Source: Cognatundibacterium rivi (GTDB lineage Bacteria; Pseudomonadota; Gammaproteobacteria; Burkholderiales; Burkholderiaceae_D). Taken from it: a stretch of DNA of 64,000 bases. Numbering within the stretch: position 1 is the first letter of the stretch; every line of letters starts with the position of its first letter. Below the pieces are notes generated by a model that made no database searches, was not told the DNA's origin, and saw only the letters and a list, made by a program, of their open reading frames with translations. Location: the NCBI RefSeq assembly GCF_018139565.1, contig NZ_JAGSPK010000002.1, positions 124,001-188,000 of the forward strand, written 5' to 3'. This document shows, in pieces, positions 46,273-54,614 of this stretch. Both the position numbers and the translations under genes were made by a program.

Positions 46273-47583
46273 TCAGGCTCCTTTCTGAGCAGCTTTCAAG
46301 CCGCGTGTCAGGTCTTCAATCAGGTCTTCAACATTTTCCAGACCCACAGATAAGCGCAGTGTTCCTTCCGTGATGCCGGAGGCCTGCAACTGTTCTGCCG
46401 GAACACGGAAATGCGTAGTTGAGGCCGGGTGTATCACCAGCGATTTCGCATCGCCGACATTCGCCAGATGTGAAAACACATTCAGCGCTTCAACGAAACG
46501 CTGGCCAGCGGCGCGATCACCTTTCAGGTTGAATGAGAAGACAGCGCCGCAACCTTTGGGCAGCAGGGTTTTGGCCAATTCATAGTCGGGATGGGTTTCT
46601 AATTCCGGATACGAAACGGCAGCAACAGTCGGATGTTTCACCAGGAAATCAACGATTTTACGGGTATTGGCAACATGTCTGTCCATGCGCAAGCCCAGTG
46701 TTTCTATGCCTTGCAGGATGGCGAATGCATTATGCGGGCTCATGCAGGCACCGAAGTCGCGCAATCCTTCGCGTCGTGCTCGCAAAGAAAATGCACCGAC
46801 AGTCGACTCTTCGGAAAACACCATGCCGTGAAAGCCATCATAGGGTTCGCAAAGCTCGGCAAAACGTCCGGTTCTGTCATGCGCTTTCTGCCAGTCGAAT
46901 GTGCCGCCATCGACCAGTAAGCCACCAATAGCGGTACCGTGACCGCATAAAAATTTAGTTGCAGAGTGAAAAACCAGATCAGCACCGTGATCAAACGGGC
47001 GCAATAAATACGGCGTGGTGAATGTTGAATCCAGCATCAGCGGTAAATCGTGTGCGTGGGCAATGTCTGCGATCAAAGGTATATTCAGCACATCCAATCC
47101 GGGATTGCCGAGAGTTTCAGCAAACAAGGTTTTAGTATTTGGTCGTATTGCTGCCCGCCAAGCGTCTGGGTCACGCGGATCAACGAAGGTGGTTTCTATC
47201 CCAAAGCGTTTTAAGGTGTATGCGAGAAGGTTATGTGACCCACCATACAAAGCGCGAGAAGCAACAATATGTGAGCCAGCGCCAGCGATGGTTGTTAAGC
47301 CCAGATGCAATGCGGCTTGTCCGCTGGCGACGGCAATCCCGGCAACGCCGCCTTCGAGTGCCGCAATCCGTTCTTCGAGTACGGCATTCGTCGGATTCGA
47401 GATGCGTGAATAGACATGTCCGGCCCGCTCCATATTAAACAGCGATGCGGCGTGATCCGAATCTTTAAACGCAAACGAGGATGTCAGGTAGATAGGCGTC
47501 GCACGTGCGCCTGTTGTTGGGTCGGGTGTCGCACCGGCATGTAAAGAAAGTGTGTCGAATCCGGGATAATGGGGGGCACTCAT
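46273..47583 (-). CDS. metY: O-acetylhomoserine sulfhydrylase-like Cys/Met-metabolism PLP enzyme
   Basis: A 436-aa enzyme of the gamma-family PLP enzymes (MetY/MetZ/CGS). TLSLHAGATPDPTTGA, the tetramer motif YSRISNPTNAVLEERIAALEGG, FAETLGNPGLDVLNI, LMLDSTFTTPYLLRP, and the PLP-lysine motif VFHSATKFLCGHGTAIGG are present. Length (about 430) favours O-acetylhomoserine aminocarboxypropyltransferase over cystathionine gamma-synthase (about 390). First gene of a three-gene minus-strand unit. Confidence 0.9.
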   Translation of the reverse strand: MSAPHYPGFDTLSLHAGATPDPTTGARATPIYLTSSFAFKDSDHAASLFNMERAGHVYSRISNPTNAVLEERIAALEGGVAGIAVASGQAALHLGLTTIAGAGSHIVASRALYGGSHNLLAYTLKRFGIETTFVDPRDPDAWRAAIRPNTKTLFAETLGNPGLDVLNIPLIADIAHAHDLPLMLDSTFTTPYLLRPFDHGADLVFHSATKFLCGHGTAIGGLLVDGGTFDWQKAHDRTGRFAELCEPYDGFHGMVFSEESTVGAFSLRARREGLRDFGACMSPHNAFAILQGIETLGLRMDRHVANTRKIVDFLVKHPTVAAVSYPELETHPDYELAKTLLPKGCGAVFSFNLKGDRAAGQRFVEALNVFSHLANVGDAKSLVIHPASTTHFRVPAEQLQASGITEGTLRLSVGLENVEDLIEDLTRGLKAAQKGA

Positions 47584-47736
47584 AAACTCTGGTCTCCGTA
47601 TTGTGATCAGTCAATGCTACCATTAAGACTGCAAAATGAAATGCCGTTTTCATGTTGAACTTGCTGGATTTTTTGCATGGCTTGCGATACATTGAAAACT
47701 GTTTTTAAAAAACAGAATACACAGGAGGGGAGCCCC

Positions 47737-48186
47737 ATGAAAGTTTCGGAAATTCTTCAGGTAAAAGGCAACATCCTTTTCACTATCACACCTGATACGC
47801 CGATTGCAGATGCGATCAGTGTCATGGAAGAAAAAGACATCGGTTCTCTGGTTGTGATGGAATACGGTGATCTGGTCGGTATCCTGACCTTCCGCGAAGT
47901 TATTCGCGCGATTCATACGAATAATGGTTCTCTCGGAGGTGGTACTGTCCGTAAATATATGGACGACCATCCTATGACGGTCACGCCGGAAACCGAGGTC
48001 AACGAAGTACGTCGCATGATGCTGGAAAAACATTCTCGCTATCTGCCTGTCATGGATGCAAAAACGCTGATGGGTGTGATTTCGTTTTATGACGTAGCGC
48101 GTGCAGTGCTCGAAGCGCAGAGTTTCGAAAATAAAATGCTGAAAGCGTATATTCGCGATTGGCCCGTTGCTGAAAATGAAGAATAG
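47737..48186 (+). CDS. Two-CBS-domain protein
   Basis: A 149-aa stand-alone CBS pair. The first CBS (about 5-63) has TPDTPIADAISVMEEKDIGS and LVGILTFREV; the second (about 72-130) has MTVTPETEVNEVRRMMLEKHSRYLP-like sequence and LMGVISFYDVARA. Such proteins bind adenine nucleotides. The frame opens at 47677, but ATG 47737 follows a near-perfect RBS, AGGAGGGGA. Single-gene unit with its own terminator. Confidence 0.92.
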   Translation: MKVSEILQVKGNILFTITPDTPIADAISVMEEKDIGSLVVMEYGDLVGILTFREVIRAIHTNNGSLGGGTVRKYMDDHPMTVTPETEVNEVRRMMLEKHSRYLPVMDAKTLMGVISFYDVARAVLEAQSFENKMLKAYIRDWPVAENEE

Positions 48187-48217
48187 GTAACCGCCTGATG
48201 CCGGTTTGATTCGAAAT

Positions 48218-48252
48218 AACGCCCGCAAATAATCAGATGCGGGCGTTTTTTA
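48218..48252 (+). terminator. Terminator of the CBS gene
   Basis: AACGCCCGCA and TGCGGGCGTT form a 10-bp stem with a 10-base loop and TTTTTTATT follows. Confidence 0.9.
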
Positions 48253-48273
48253 TTGTCTGGAAAAGGGGAAATT

Positions 48274-49266
48274 ATGCATATCGCCATCGTAGGTGCCGGA
48301 TTATCCGGACTCACCGCAGCCCGTCAATTGCAATCGCAGGGACATCATGTCACCGTGTACGAAAAAAGCCTGGGTGTCAGCGGGCGCATGAGTACACGAC
48401 AAACTGAGGTTGGCGGTTTTGATCACGGCGCTCAGTATTTCACCGCGACGTCTGACCGCTTTAAAAAAGAAGTCGCTGATTGGAAAAAACTGGGCTGGGT
48501 TGCCGCCTGGGATGCACGTCTGGCAACCTTGGACGCGGGACAAGCTAAGCCTGCGGGACGTAGCTCGACACGCTATGTTGCCGTGCCTGGTATGAATGCA
48601 CTTGGTAAGCAACTGGCACATGGTCTGGATGTGCGGAAAGAGCAACAAGTGCTGGCGCTGGAGCAGCATGATAAACAATGGCTACTCAAAATTCAGTCAA
48701 ATACGGTGGCGATTCCAGCGACGGCAGGGCCATTTGACGCGGTCGTACTAGCAATTCCAGCTGATCAGGCGGCGCCTTTACTTGCAGTCGTGCCTAAATT
48801 TGCTAAACAAGCGGAACAGGCAAAGCTGGCGCCTTGCTGGACGATGATGCTGGGATTTCAGAATTCTCTGGAACTGCCTTACGATGGTGCCTGGATCAAT
48901 CAGTCGCGTCTTGGCTGGATCGCCAGAGATACCTCCAAGCCAGAACACCGCGTAGGCGAACGCTGGGTTGCGCACGCAACCCCGGCATGGAGTCTGGAGC
49001 ATCTTGAGGAAGATCCCGAACGCGCCAAAGAAAAACTATTAAAAGCTTTTCATGAAGCTACCGGATCCTGGGTGCAGCCCATTTATGCGGTTGTTCATCG
49101 CTGGCGCTTTGCACAGGCAGAGCATCCATTGGCGCAGGATTGTTTATGGGATGGCAAACTGGGAATCGGCGTCTGTGGCGATTGGTTTGCGGGCGAGCTC
49201 GAAGGTAACGGCAGAGTAGAGCACGCTTTCCTCAGCGCACTCGCGCTGGCAAAGACCATTTCCTGA
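48274..49266 (+). CDS. Renalase-like FAD/NAD(P)-dependent amine oxidase family protein
   Basis: A 330-aa flavoprotein. The dinucleotide motif VGAGLSGLTAARQLQ (about 6-20) with YEKSLGVSGRMSTR and DHGAQYFT matches the bacterial renalase-like group; VHRWRFAQAEHP and LGIGVCGDWFAGE...VEHAFLSAL form the C-terminal FAD contacts. Bacterial renalases oxidise aberrant dihydronicotinamide isomers, but many homologues are uncharacterised. ATG 48274 follows AAGGGGA. Confidence 0.88.
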   Translation: MHIAIVGAGLSGLTAARQLQSQGHHVTVYEKSLGVSGRMSTRQTEVGGFDHGAQYFTATSDRFKKEVADWKKLGWVAAWDARLATLDAGQAKPAGRSSTRYVAVPGMNALGKQLAHGLDVRKEQQVLALEQHDKQWLLKIQSNTVAIPATAGPFDAVVLAIPADQAAPLLAVVPKFAKQAEQAKLAPCWTMMLGFQNSLELPYDGAWINQSRLGWIARDTSKPEHRVGERWVAHATPAWSLEHLEEDPERAKEKLLKAFHEATGSWVQPIYAVVHRWRFAQAEHPLAQDCLWDGKLGIGVCGDWFAGELEGNGRVEHAFLSALALAKTIS

Positions 49267-49276
49267 TGCGCTGAGA

Positions 49277-49311
49277 GTGCTGACAACCCCAATTGCAAGG
49301 GTTGTCAGCAC
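49277..49311. terminator. 13-bp stem-loop between convergent genes
   Basis: GTGCTGACAACCC and GGGTTGTCAGCAC pair perfectly around a nine-base loop. No T-run follows on either strand, so it is not a canonical terminator, though its place 10 bp after the renalase-like stop fits a 3'-end role. Confidence 0.5.
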
Positions 49312-49409
49312 CGCCAGTCAATTTAATTATTGTTGCAGATAAAAAGTCTGCTGACTCCGAATATTGCGCGCATTTATCACGCGAAAAAATTAAATTTAAG
49401 CAGACAGCA

Positions 49410-51215
49410 TTACGTGGCAGATTGCGTTTGACCTTGTGCGCGTTCGCCTGTTTGCAGACGCCATAACGCTGCGTAGCCAGCATTTAATTTCAGTAAATCG
49501 TCATGGGTGCCACTTTCGACAATTCGGCCTGCTTCCAGTAAATAAATGCAATCGGCTTGTCGCACTGTTGAGAGCCTGTGTGCGATGACGATGGTGGTGC
49601 GGTCACGACTGACAACATCCAGACTGCGCTGTATTGCGGCCTCGGTTTCATTGTCAACTGCGCTGGTCGCTTCATCAAGAATCAGGACCGGTGGATTTTT
49701 TAAGATGGCCCGTGCCAGCGCCAGCCGTTGACGCTGACCGCCGGAAAGTTTCTGACCGCGCTCACCGATACGGGTGGCAAAACCCAGCGGCAGCTTACTG
49801 ATAAATTCAGTGGCTTCCGCGGCCTGAGCGGCAGCGGCAATTGCTGTTTCCGACACGTTGTTTGAGCCGTAGGCAATATTCTCAGCGATGGTGCCATCCG
49901 TTAAAAAACTATCTTGTGCAACATAGCCGATCTGACGACGTAAGTCTTGCAGATTGACGCTATCGGTTGCAACGTCATCGATAAAAATTTTTCCGCTTTG
50001 AGGAGTGTAGAAGCGCAATAACAGTTTGACCAGCGTTGACTTTCCGGAGCCGGTAGAACCAACGAAGGCGATCGTTTTGCCTGCCGGTATATCGAGACTG
50101 ATATTGTGTAAGGTTTGTTGCTCGCCATAGGCAAAACCGACGCTGTCGAAACGGATATGTCCCTTTACATCGGTTGCCGGTAAGTGTTGCCCTTCGTAGG
50201 CGATGTTGATTTTCGTGTCGAGCAAATTCATGGCGCGGTCAATCGCTGACATTGAGCGTTGATACATGTCTGCGACTTCCGCCAGGCTGGTCATCGGCCA
50301 TAACAGGCGTTGCGTCAGATAGACCAGTACTGAATATGCGCCGACCGCCAACTCATCATGCAGCGTCAGCCAGCCGCCGTACACCAGTGTTGCGGTAAAG
50401 CCGGCCAGAATCGCCATGCGGATCACCGGGGTAATGGCAGCGCTGACCGCAATTGCCCGCGCATTGGCTTCGCGATAAGTATTACTGGCTTCGGCAATAT
50501 GCTTTTTTTCAAAATCTTCGGTGGCAAACGCTTTGATCGTGGCCAGCCCGAGCAGATTATTGTTCAGACGGGCGCTGACATCGCCAGCGGCCTCGCGGAC
50601 TTCGGCATAACGCGGCGCCAGCCGTTTCTGGAACCAGAATGCGCCGAACAAAATTGCCGGTACCGGCAACAGAGAAATGATTGCTAACGAAGGTTGCAGC
50701 ACAAAGAAGACAGCACTGACCATCACGGAAGAGCAGATCACCTGAATGATCTGATTCGCGCCACCGTTCAGAAAACGTTCCATCTGATTGATGTCTTCGT
50801 TCAGCACCGACATCAGATTGCCGGTACGCTGATTTTCAAAATACGCCATCTCCAGTTTTTGTACGTGATCGTAAGTGTCCAGTCGTAAATCATGTTGCAG
50901 GTTCTGCGCCAGCTTGCGCCATTTCAGCGACAGTAAATATTCAAACCACGATTCGCCCATCCATATAAACGCATTGACGACACCGAGAAACACCAACTGA
51001 TGCCAGGTTTCCGTAATGCCGAATCCGCCCAGCACACGTTTGGCGAGAAAGCTTTTTTCGCCATTAACAACGATATCGACTGCCACGCCGATCAGTACTT
51101 CCGGCAGCACATCAAAAAATTTGTTCAGTATCGAATACAGTGTCGCCAGCCGCAGATCAGTTTTATAAGCACTGGCATAGTGCAGTAATTTTTTAAGAGG
51201 ATGTATGGCTGACAT
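49410..51215 (-). CDS. ABC transporter, fused permease and ATPase
   Basis: A 601-aa exporter half-transporter (MsbA/MdlB type). Six membrane helices occupy about 1-320, with the coupling sequence EDINQMERFLNGG. The ATPase domain has Walker A GSTGSGKST, Q-loop YVAQDSFLTDGTIAENIAYG, signature LSGGQRQRLALARAIL, Walker B VLILDEATSAVD and the switch AHRLSTV. It probably works as a homodimer. The substrate cannot be inferred. It lies downstream of lysS behind a terminator. Confidence 0.93.
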   Translation of the reverse strand: MSAIHPLKKLLHYASAYKTDLRLATLYSILNKFFDVLPEVLIGVAVDIVVNGEKSFLAKRVLGGFGITETWHQLVFLGVVNAFIWMGESWFEYLLSLKWRKLAQNLQHDLRLDTYDHVQKLEMAYFENQRTGNLMSVLNEDINQMERFLNGGANQIIQVICSSVMVSAVFFVLQPSLAIISLLPVPAILFGAFWFQKRLAPRYAEVREAAGDVSARLNNNLLGLATIKAFATEDFEKKHIAEASNTYREANARAIAVSAAITPVIRMAILAGFTATLVYGGWLTLHDELAVGAYSVLVYLTQRLLWPMTSLAEVADMYQRSMSAIDRAMNLLDTKINIAYEGQHLPATDVKGHIRFDSVGFAYGEQQTLHNISLDIPAGKTIAFVGSTGSGKSTLVKLLLRFYTPQSGKIFIDDVATDSVNLQDLRRQIGYVAQDSFLTDGTIAENIAYGSNNVSETAIAAAAQAAEATEFISKLPLGFATRIGERGQKLSGGQRQRLALARAILKNPPVLILDEATSAVDNETEAAIQRSLDVVSRDRTTIVIAHRLSTVRQADCIYLLEAGRIVESGTHDDLLKLNAGYAALWRLQTGERAQGQTQSAT

Positions 51216-51238
51216 GATGTTGGACTCAATCAGATTGT

Positions 51239-51270
51239 AAAAAAAAGGGACTGCATCATACAGTCCCTTC
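51239..51270 (-). terminator. Terminator of lysS
   Basis: On the minus strand AAGGGACTG and CAGTCCCTT pair around a seven-base loop and are followed by a long T-run (51246 down to 51239). It lies about 35 bp after the lysS stop. Confidence 0.92.
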
Positions 51271-51303
51271 TCGATATGTGACGTTTCGCTATGGCGTCGG
51301 AGA

Positions 51304-52842
51304 TCAGTCTTCGCGGCGCAGATGTGGGAACAAAATCACGTCACGGATATTTGGCGAATCGGTGATCAGCATCATCAGACGGTCAATGCCGATACCGCAA
51401 CCACCGGTTGGTGGCAGGCCGTATTCGAGTGCGCGGATGTAATCAGCGTCGTAGTACATCGCCTCTTCATCGCCCGCATCTTTTGCTGCAACCTGCGCCT
51501 GGAAGCGTGCAGCCTGATCTTCGGCATCGTTTAATTCTGAGAAACCGTTCGCAATTTCACGACCCGTCATGAATAACTCGAAACGTTCAGTGATGCCGGG
51601 AACGGTGTCAGAAGCACGTGCCAGTGGCGACACTTCAACAGGGTAGTCGATGATATAGGTCGGATTCCATAATTGTGCTTCGGCAGTTTCTTCAAACAGT
51701 GCCAGTTGCAAGGCACCAAGTCCGGCAGTAGCAAACGGTTTGACGCCGAACTTCAGTAATTCAGCTTTAATGAATTCAGCATCATGCAATTGTTCTTGCG
51801 TGTATTGCGGTGCGTATTTATTGATTGCGCCGACGATAGTCAGGCGTTCAAACGGTTTTGACAGATCAAGTTCTTTGCCCTGATAAGTCAGCACTGCAGT
51901 GCCGTGCGCATCTTCAGCCGCTTTACGGATGACTTGTTCAGTGAAGTCCATCAGCCATTTGTAATCAACATAGGCTGCGTAGAATTCCATCATTGTGAAT
52001 TCAGGGTTGTGGCGTGGCGATACACCTTCGTTACGGAAATTGCGATTGACCTCGAAAACACGATTGAAGCCGCCGACGACCAGGCGCTTCAGATACAGTT
52101 CAGGCGCAATACGCAGGTACATTTCCATGTCCAGCGCATTGTGATGCGTGATGAAAGGTTTTGCTGCCGCACCACCTGGAATCACATGCAGCATTGGCGT
52201 TTCGACTTCCATGAATTCATGGCTGGCCATGAAGTTGCGGATCGATGTCATTGCTGCAGTACGCGCTTTAAAAGTGCGGCGCGTATCTTCACTCATAATC
52301 AGGTCAACATAGCGCTGACGGTATTTGGTTTCCTGATTCGCCAGACCGTGGAATTTATCTGGCAGAGGGCGCAGCGATTTAGTCAACAAGCGCAATGTTG
52401 TGACTTTAACAGTCAGTTCATCTGTTTTGGTTTTGAACAGTACGCCTTCAACGCCAAGGATGTCGCCCAGATCGTAATGGCGGAAGGCTTCCATCGCTTC
52501 CTCACCGGTTTTATCCAGTGTCACATACAACTGAATGCGGCCATCTGCCTTGATGCCGGACGCGTCTTGCAAGGTCGCGAATGCTGCCTTTTTACCTGCT
52601 TCACGCTTGAGCATCATACGGCCAGCAACGCTGACTTCGACATTCATCGCTTCCAGTTCTTCACGGCCTATTGTGCCGTACTGTTCTTGTAAGCTGGCGG
52701 CTTTATGTTGCGGACGGAAGTCGTTAGGGAAGGCGATGCCTTTGGTACGGATCGCGTCAAGCTTGGCACGGCGTTCCGCGATGATGGAGTTTTCATCGAC
52801 CGGTAATTCGCTGGCGGCGGTTTGATTATTCAGTTCTGACAT
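51304..52842 (-). CDS. lysS: Lysyl-tRNA synthetase, class II
   Basis: A 512-aa class IIb synthetase. The N-terminal OB-fold anticodon domain ([20 protein letters not shown]) is followed by the catalytic domain with motif 2 [20 protein letters not shown] and motif 3 [20 protein letters not shown]. Sequence and order match the prfB-lysS pair known from other Proteobacteria. The gap to prfB holds two hairpins. Confidence 0.97.
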   Translation of the reverse strand: MSELNNQTAASELPVDENSIIAERRAKLDAIRTKGIAFPNDFRPQHKAASLQEQYGTIGREELEAMNVEVSVAGRMMLKREAGKKAAFATLQDASGIKADGRIQLYVTLDKTGEEAMEAFRHYDLGDILGVEGVLFKTKTDELTVKVTTLRLLTKSLRPLPDKFHGLANQETKYRQRYVDLIMSEDTRRTFKARTAAMTSIRNFMASHEFMEVETPMLHVIPGGAAAKPFITHHNALDMEMYLRIAPELYLKRLVVGGFNRVFEVNRNFRNEGVSPRHNPEFTMMEFYAAYVDYKWLMDFTEQVIRKAAEDAHGTAVLTYQGKELDLSKPFERLTIVGAINKYAPQYTQEQLHDAEFIKAELLKFGVKPFATAGLGALQLALFEETAEAQLWNPTYIIDYPVEVSPLARASDTVPGITERFELFMTGREIANGFSELNDAEDQAARFQAQVAAKDAGDEEAMYYDADYIRALEYGLPPTGGCGIGIDRLMMLITDSPNIRDVILFPHLRRED

Positions 52843-52872
52843 AAGATTTCTCTCGAATTTCTCTCAGTTGTC

Positions 52873-52932
52873 CGGGCAGTGTTTCTGCCCGTTAGGAGTG
52901 TCGGCGCAACTTCGCATGCAGGAAGTTGCGCC
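52873..52932. other. Two stem-loops between prfB and lysS
   Basis: CGGGCAG/CTGCCCG (52873-52891) and GGCGCAACTTC/GAAGTTGCGCC (52903-52932, 11 bp with an eight-base loop) lie in the 117-bp gap. Neither is followed by a T-run. They may attenuate or process the prfB-lysS transcript. Confidence 0.55.
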
Positions 52933-52959
52933 ATTGTACTTGCTTGTTATGCTCGATTT

Positions 52960-54064
52960 TTAAACGCCTTGCTTCAGCGAAGCAGCGATGAATTCATCGA
53001 TATCGCCATCGAGTACGGCTTTGGTGTTACCCGTCTCAAAACCGGTACGCAGGTCTTTGATGCGAGACTGATCGAGCACGTAAGAACGAATCTGATGACC
53101 CCAGCCGACGTCGGTTTTGGAATCTTCCAGATTTTGTTTTTCGCTCATACGCTTGCGCAATTCGAGTTCAAACAATTTCGCTTTCAGCATTTCCCAGGCT
53201 TCCGCACGGTTGCGATGCTGGCTGCGATCGTTCTGGCATTGAACAACGATACCTGATGGACCGTGCGTCAGACGAACGGCGGAATCCGTTTTATTAATAT
53301 GCTGACCACCGGCACCCGAGGCGCGATACGTATCGGTGCGCACATCGGCCGGGTTGATGTCGATCTCAAATGAATCGTCGACTTCAGGGTAAACGAATAA
53401 GCTTGAGAATGAAGTGTGACGTCCGTTATTTGAGTCAAACGGCGATTTTCGTACCAGACGATGCACGCCTGTTTCGGTGCGCAGGAAACCATACGCATAG
53501 TCGCCTTCGACTTTCAGGGTAGCTGTCTTGATACCAGCAACATCACCATCGGATTGTTCAAGAATTTCGACCTTGAAGCCTTTGCGTTCGCAATAACGCA
53601 GATACTGACGTAACAACATTGATGCCCAATCCTGAGCCTCGGTACCACCGGCACCCGCCTGGATGTCGATGAAGCAGTTGTTCGGGTCCATAGGGTTGTT
53701 GAACATGCGGCGGAATTCCATGCCTTCGACCAGCTCGCGCAAATGCTGTGCGTCGGTTTCGATGGATTCCAGCGTATCGTCGTCGTTTTCCTCTTTCGCC
53801 ATAGCGAACAGGTCGTTCGCATCGCGCAGGCCGGATTCTGCTTCGGTCAGCGTGTTGACAACAGCTTCAAGGGATTTTTTTTCTTTGCCCAGATCCTGTG
53901 CGCGCTTAGGATCATTCCAGACCGTCGGGTCTTCTAATTCGGCGTTAACTTGTTCGAGTTTCTCTGACTTGATATCGAAGTCAAAGATACCTCCGAAGTT
54001 CGGCTTCACGGACCGTCAGGTCGGCAAGCAGGGATGACAGACTATTGAGGCGTTCGGCTTCCAT
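52960..54064 (-). CDS. prfB: Peptide chain release factor 2, expressed by +1 frameshift
   Basis: RF2 (about 367 aa) recognises UGA and UAA. The zero frame starts at ATG 54064 and runs 27 codons to an in-frame TGA (53983-53981). The rest is in the +1 frame and continues [13 protein letters not shown]. The SPF tripeptide ([15 protein letters not shown]) and the GGQ hydrolysis motif ([15 protein letters not shown]) are present. Without the frameshift only a 27-residue peptide is made, so the gene is autoregulated by RF2 level. It lies upstream of lysS on the same strand. Confidence 0.96.
53980..53994 (-). promoter_or_regulatory. Programmed +1 frameshift site of prfB
   Basis: Minus strand GGAGGTATCTTTGAC: an internal Shine-Dalgarno-like GGAGG, three bases, the slippery CTT, then TGA C. 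This is the standard architecture of prfB frameshifting, with the same spacing as in E. coli. Confidence 0.95.
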
Positions 54065-54176
54065 GATATTAGCTTTTCTTATGCAATCAAACCTTGCATT
54101 ATACCTTGTACCGCGCCAAGAATACTGAATTTGCCTGCCTGCGGATGTTTATCTGATGTGCTTGCGCATTGTTGCG

Positions 54177-54467
54177 TTACCAGACGGAAGTTGTGGTCGT
54201 TGGTTTTGCGTGGCGATGACTTTCAAACCATTTTGCCAGATGGTCTTTAAAGCAGCTTGGGCAAATATGATATTGAGTGAGTTTCGACTGGCCGCCGTTC
54301 GGAAATGATTCTTCTTCTTCCATAGAAATCGTGGTGTTAATTTTCTCGTATTCTTTTGTGCCCCAGTTTTCATCCCACAGAGATTCTGCGCCACAGACAT
54401 CGCAGGTAAGCTTGTCAAAAACTTCTTCAGTGTGTTCAAGAATCAGAACCGTTTTCATGTGTTTCAT
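54177..54467 (-). CDS. Small zinc-ribbon-like protein of unknown function
   Basis: A 96-aa protein with two CxxC knuckles, CDVCGAES (about 22-29) and CPSCF (about 69-73), separated by an acidic region, suggesting a single zinc ribbon. The RBS GGAGGAAAT is strong, so it is probably expressed. The alternative frame over the same bases lacks these features. No family recognised; it lies between prfB and the YgiQ-like gene but has its own signals. Confidence 0.75.
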   Translation of the reverse strand: MKHMKTVLILEHTEEVFDKLTCDVCGAESLWDENWGTKEYEKINTTISMEEEESFPNGGQSKLTQYHICPSCFKDHLAKWFESHRHAKPTTTTSVW

Positions 54468-54551
54468 ATTTCCTCCGTTGGATGATGTTGGAATCGAAGC
54501 AGCGATGAATTGATTCTACCTCAGCCAATTGTGGTGAAGTGTCAGAAAAAG

Positions 54552-54585
54552 AAAAAAGCTGCAGAGCGGTGATGCTCGCAGCTTT
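54552..54585 (-). terminator. Terminator of the YgiQ-like gene
   Basis: On the minus strand AAAGCTGCGAGC and GCTCTGCAGCTTT pair with one mismatch/bulge around ATCACC, followed by TTTTTTC. It lies 30 bp after the stop. Confidence 0.8.
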
Positions 54586-54614
54586 GAAATGCCCCTTTGC
54601 CAGCTTGTGCAGAA

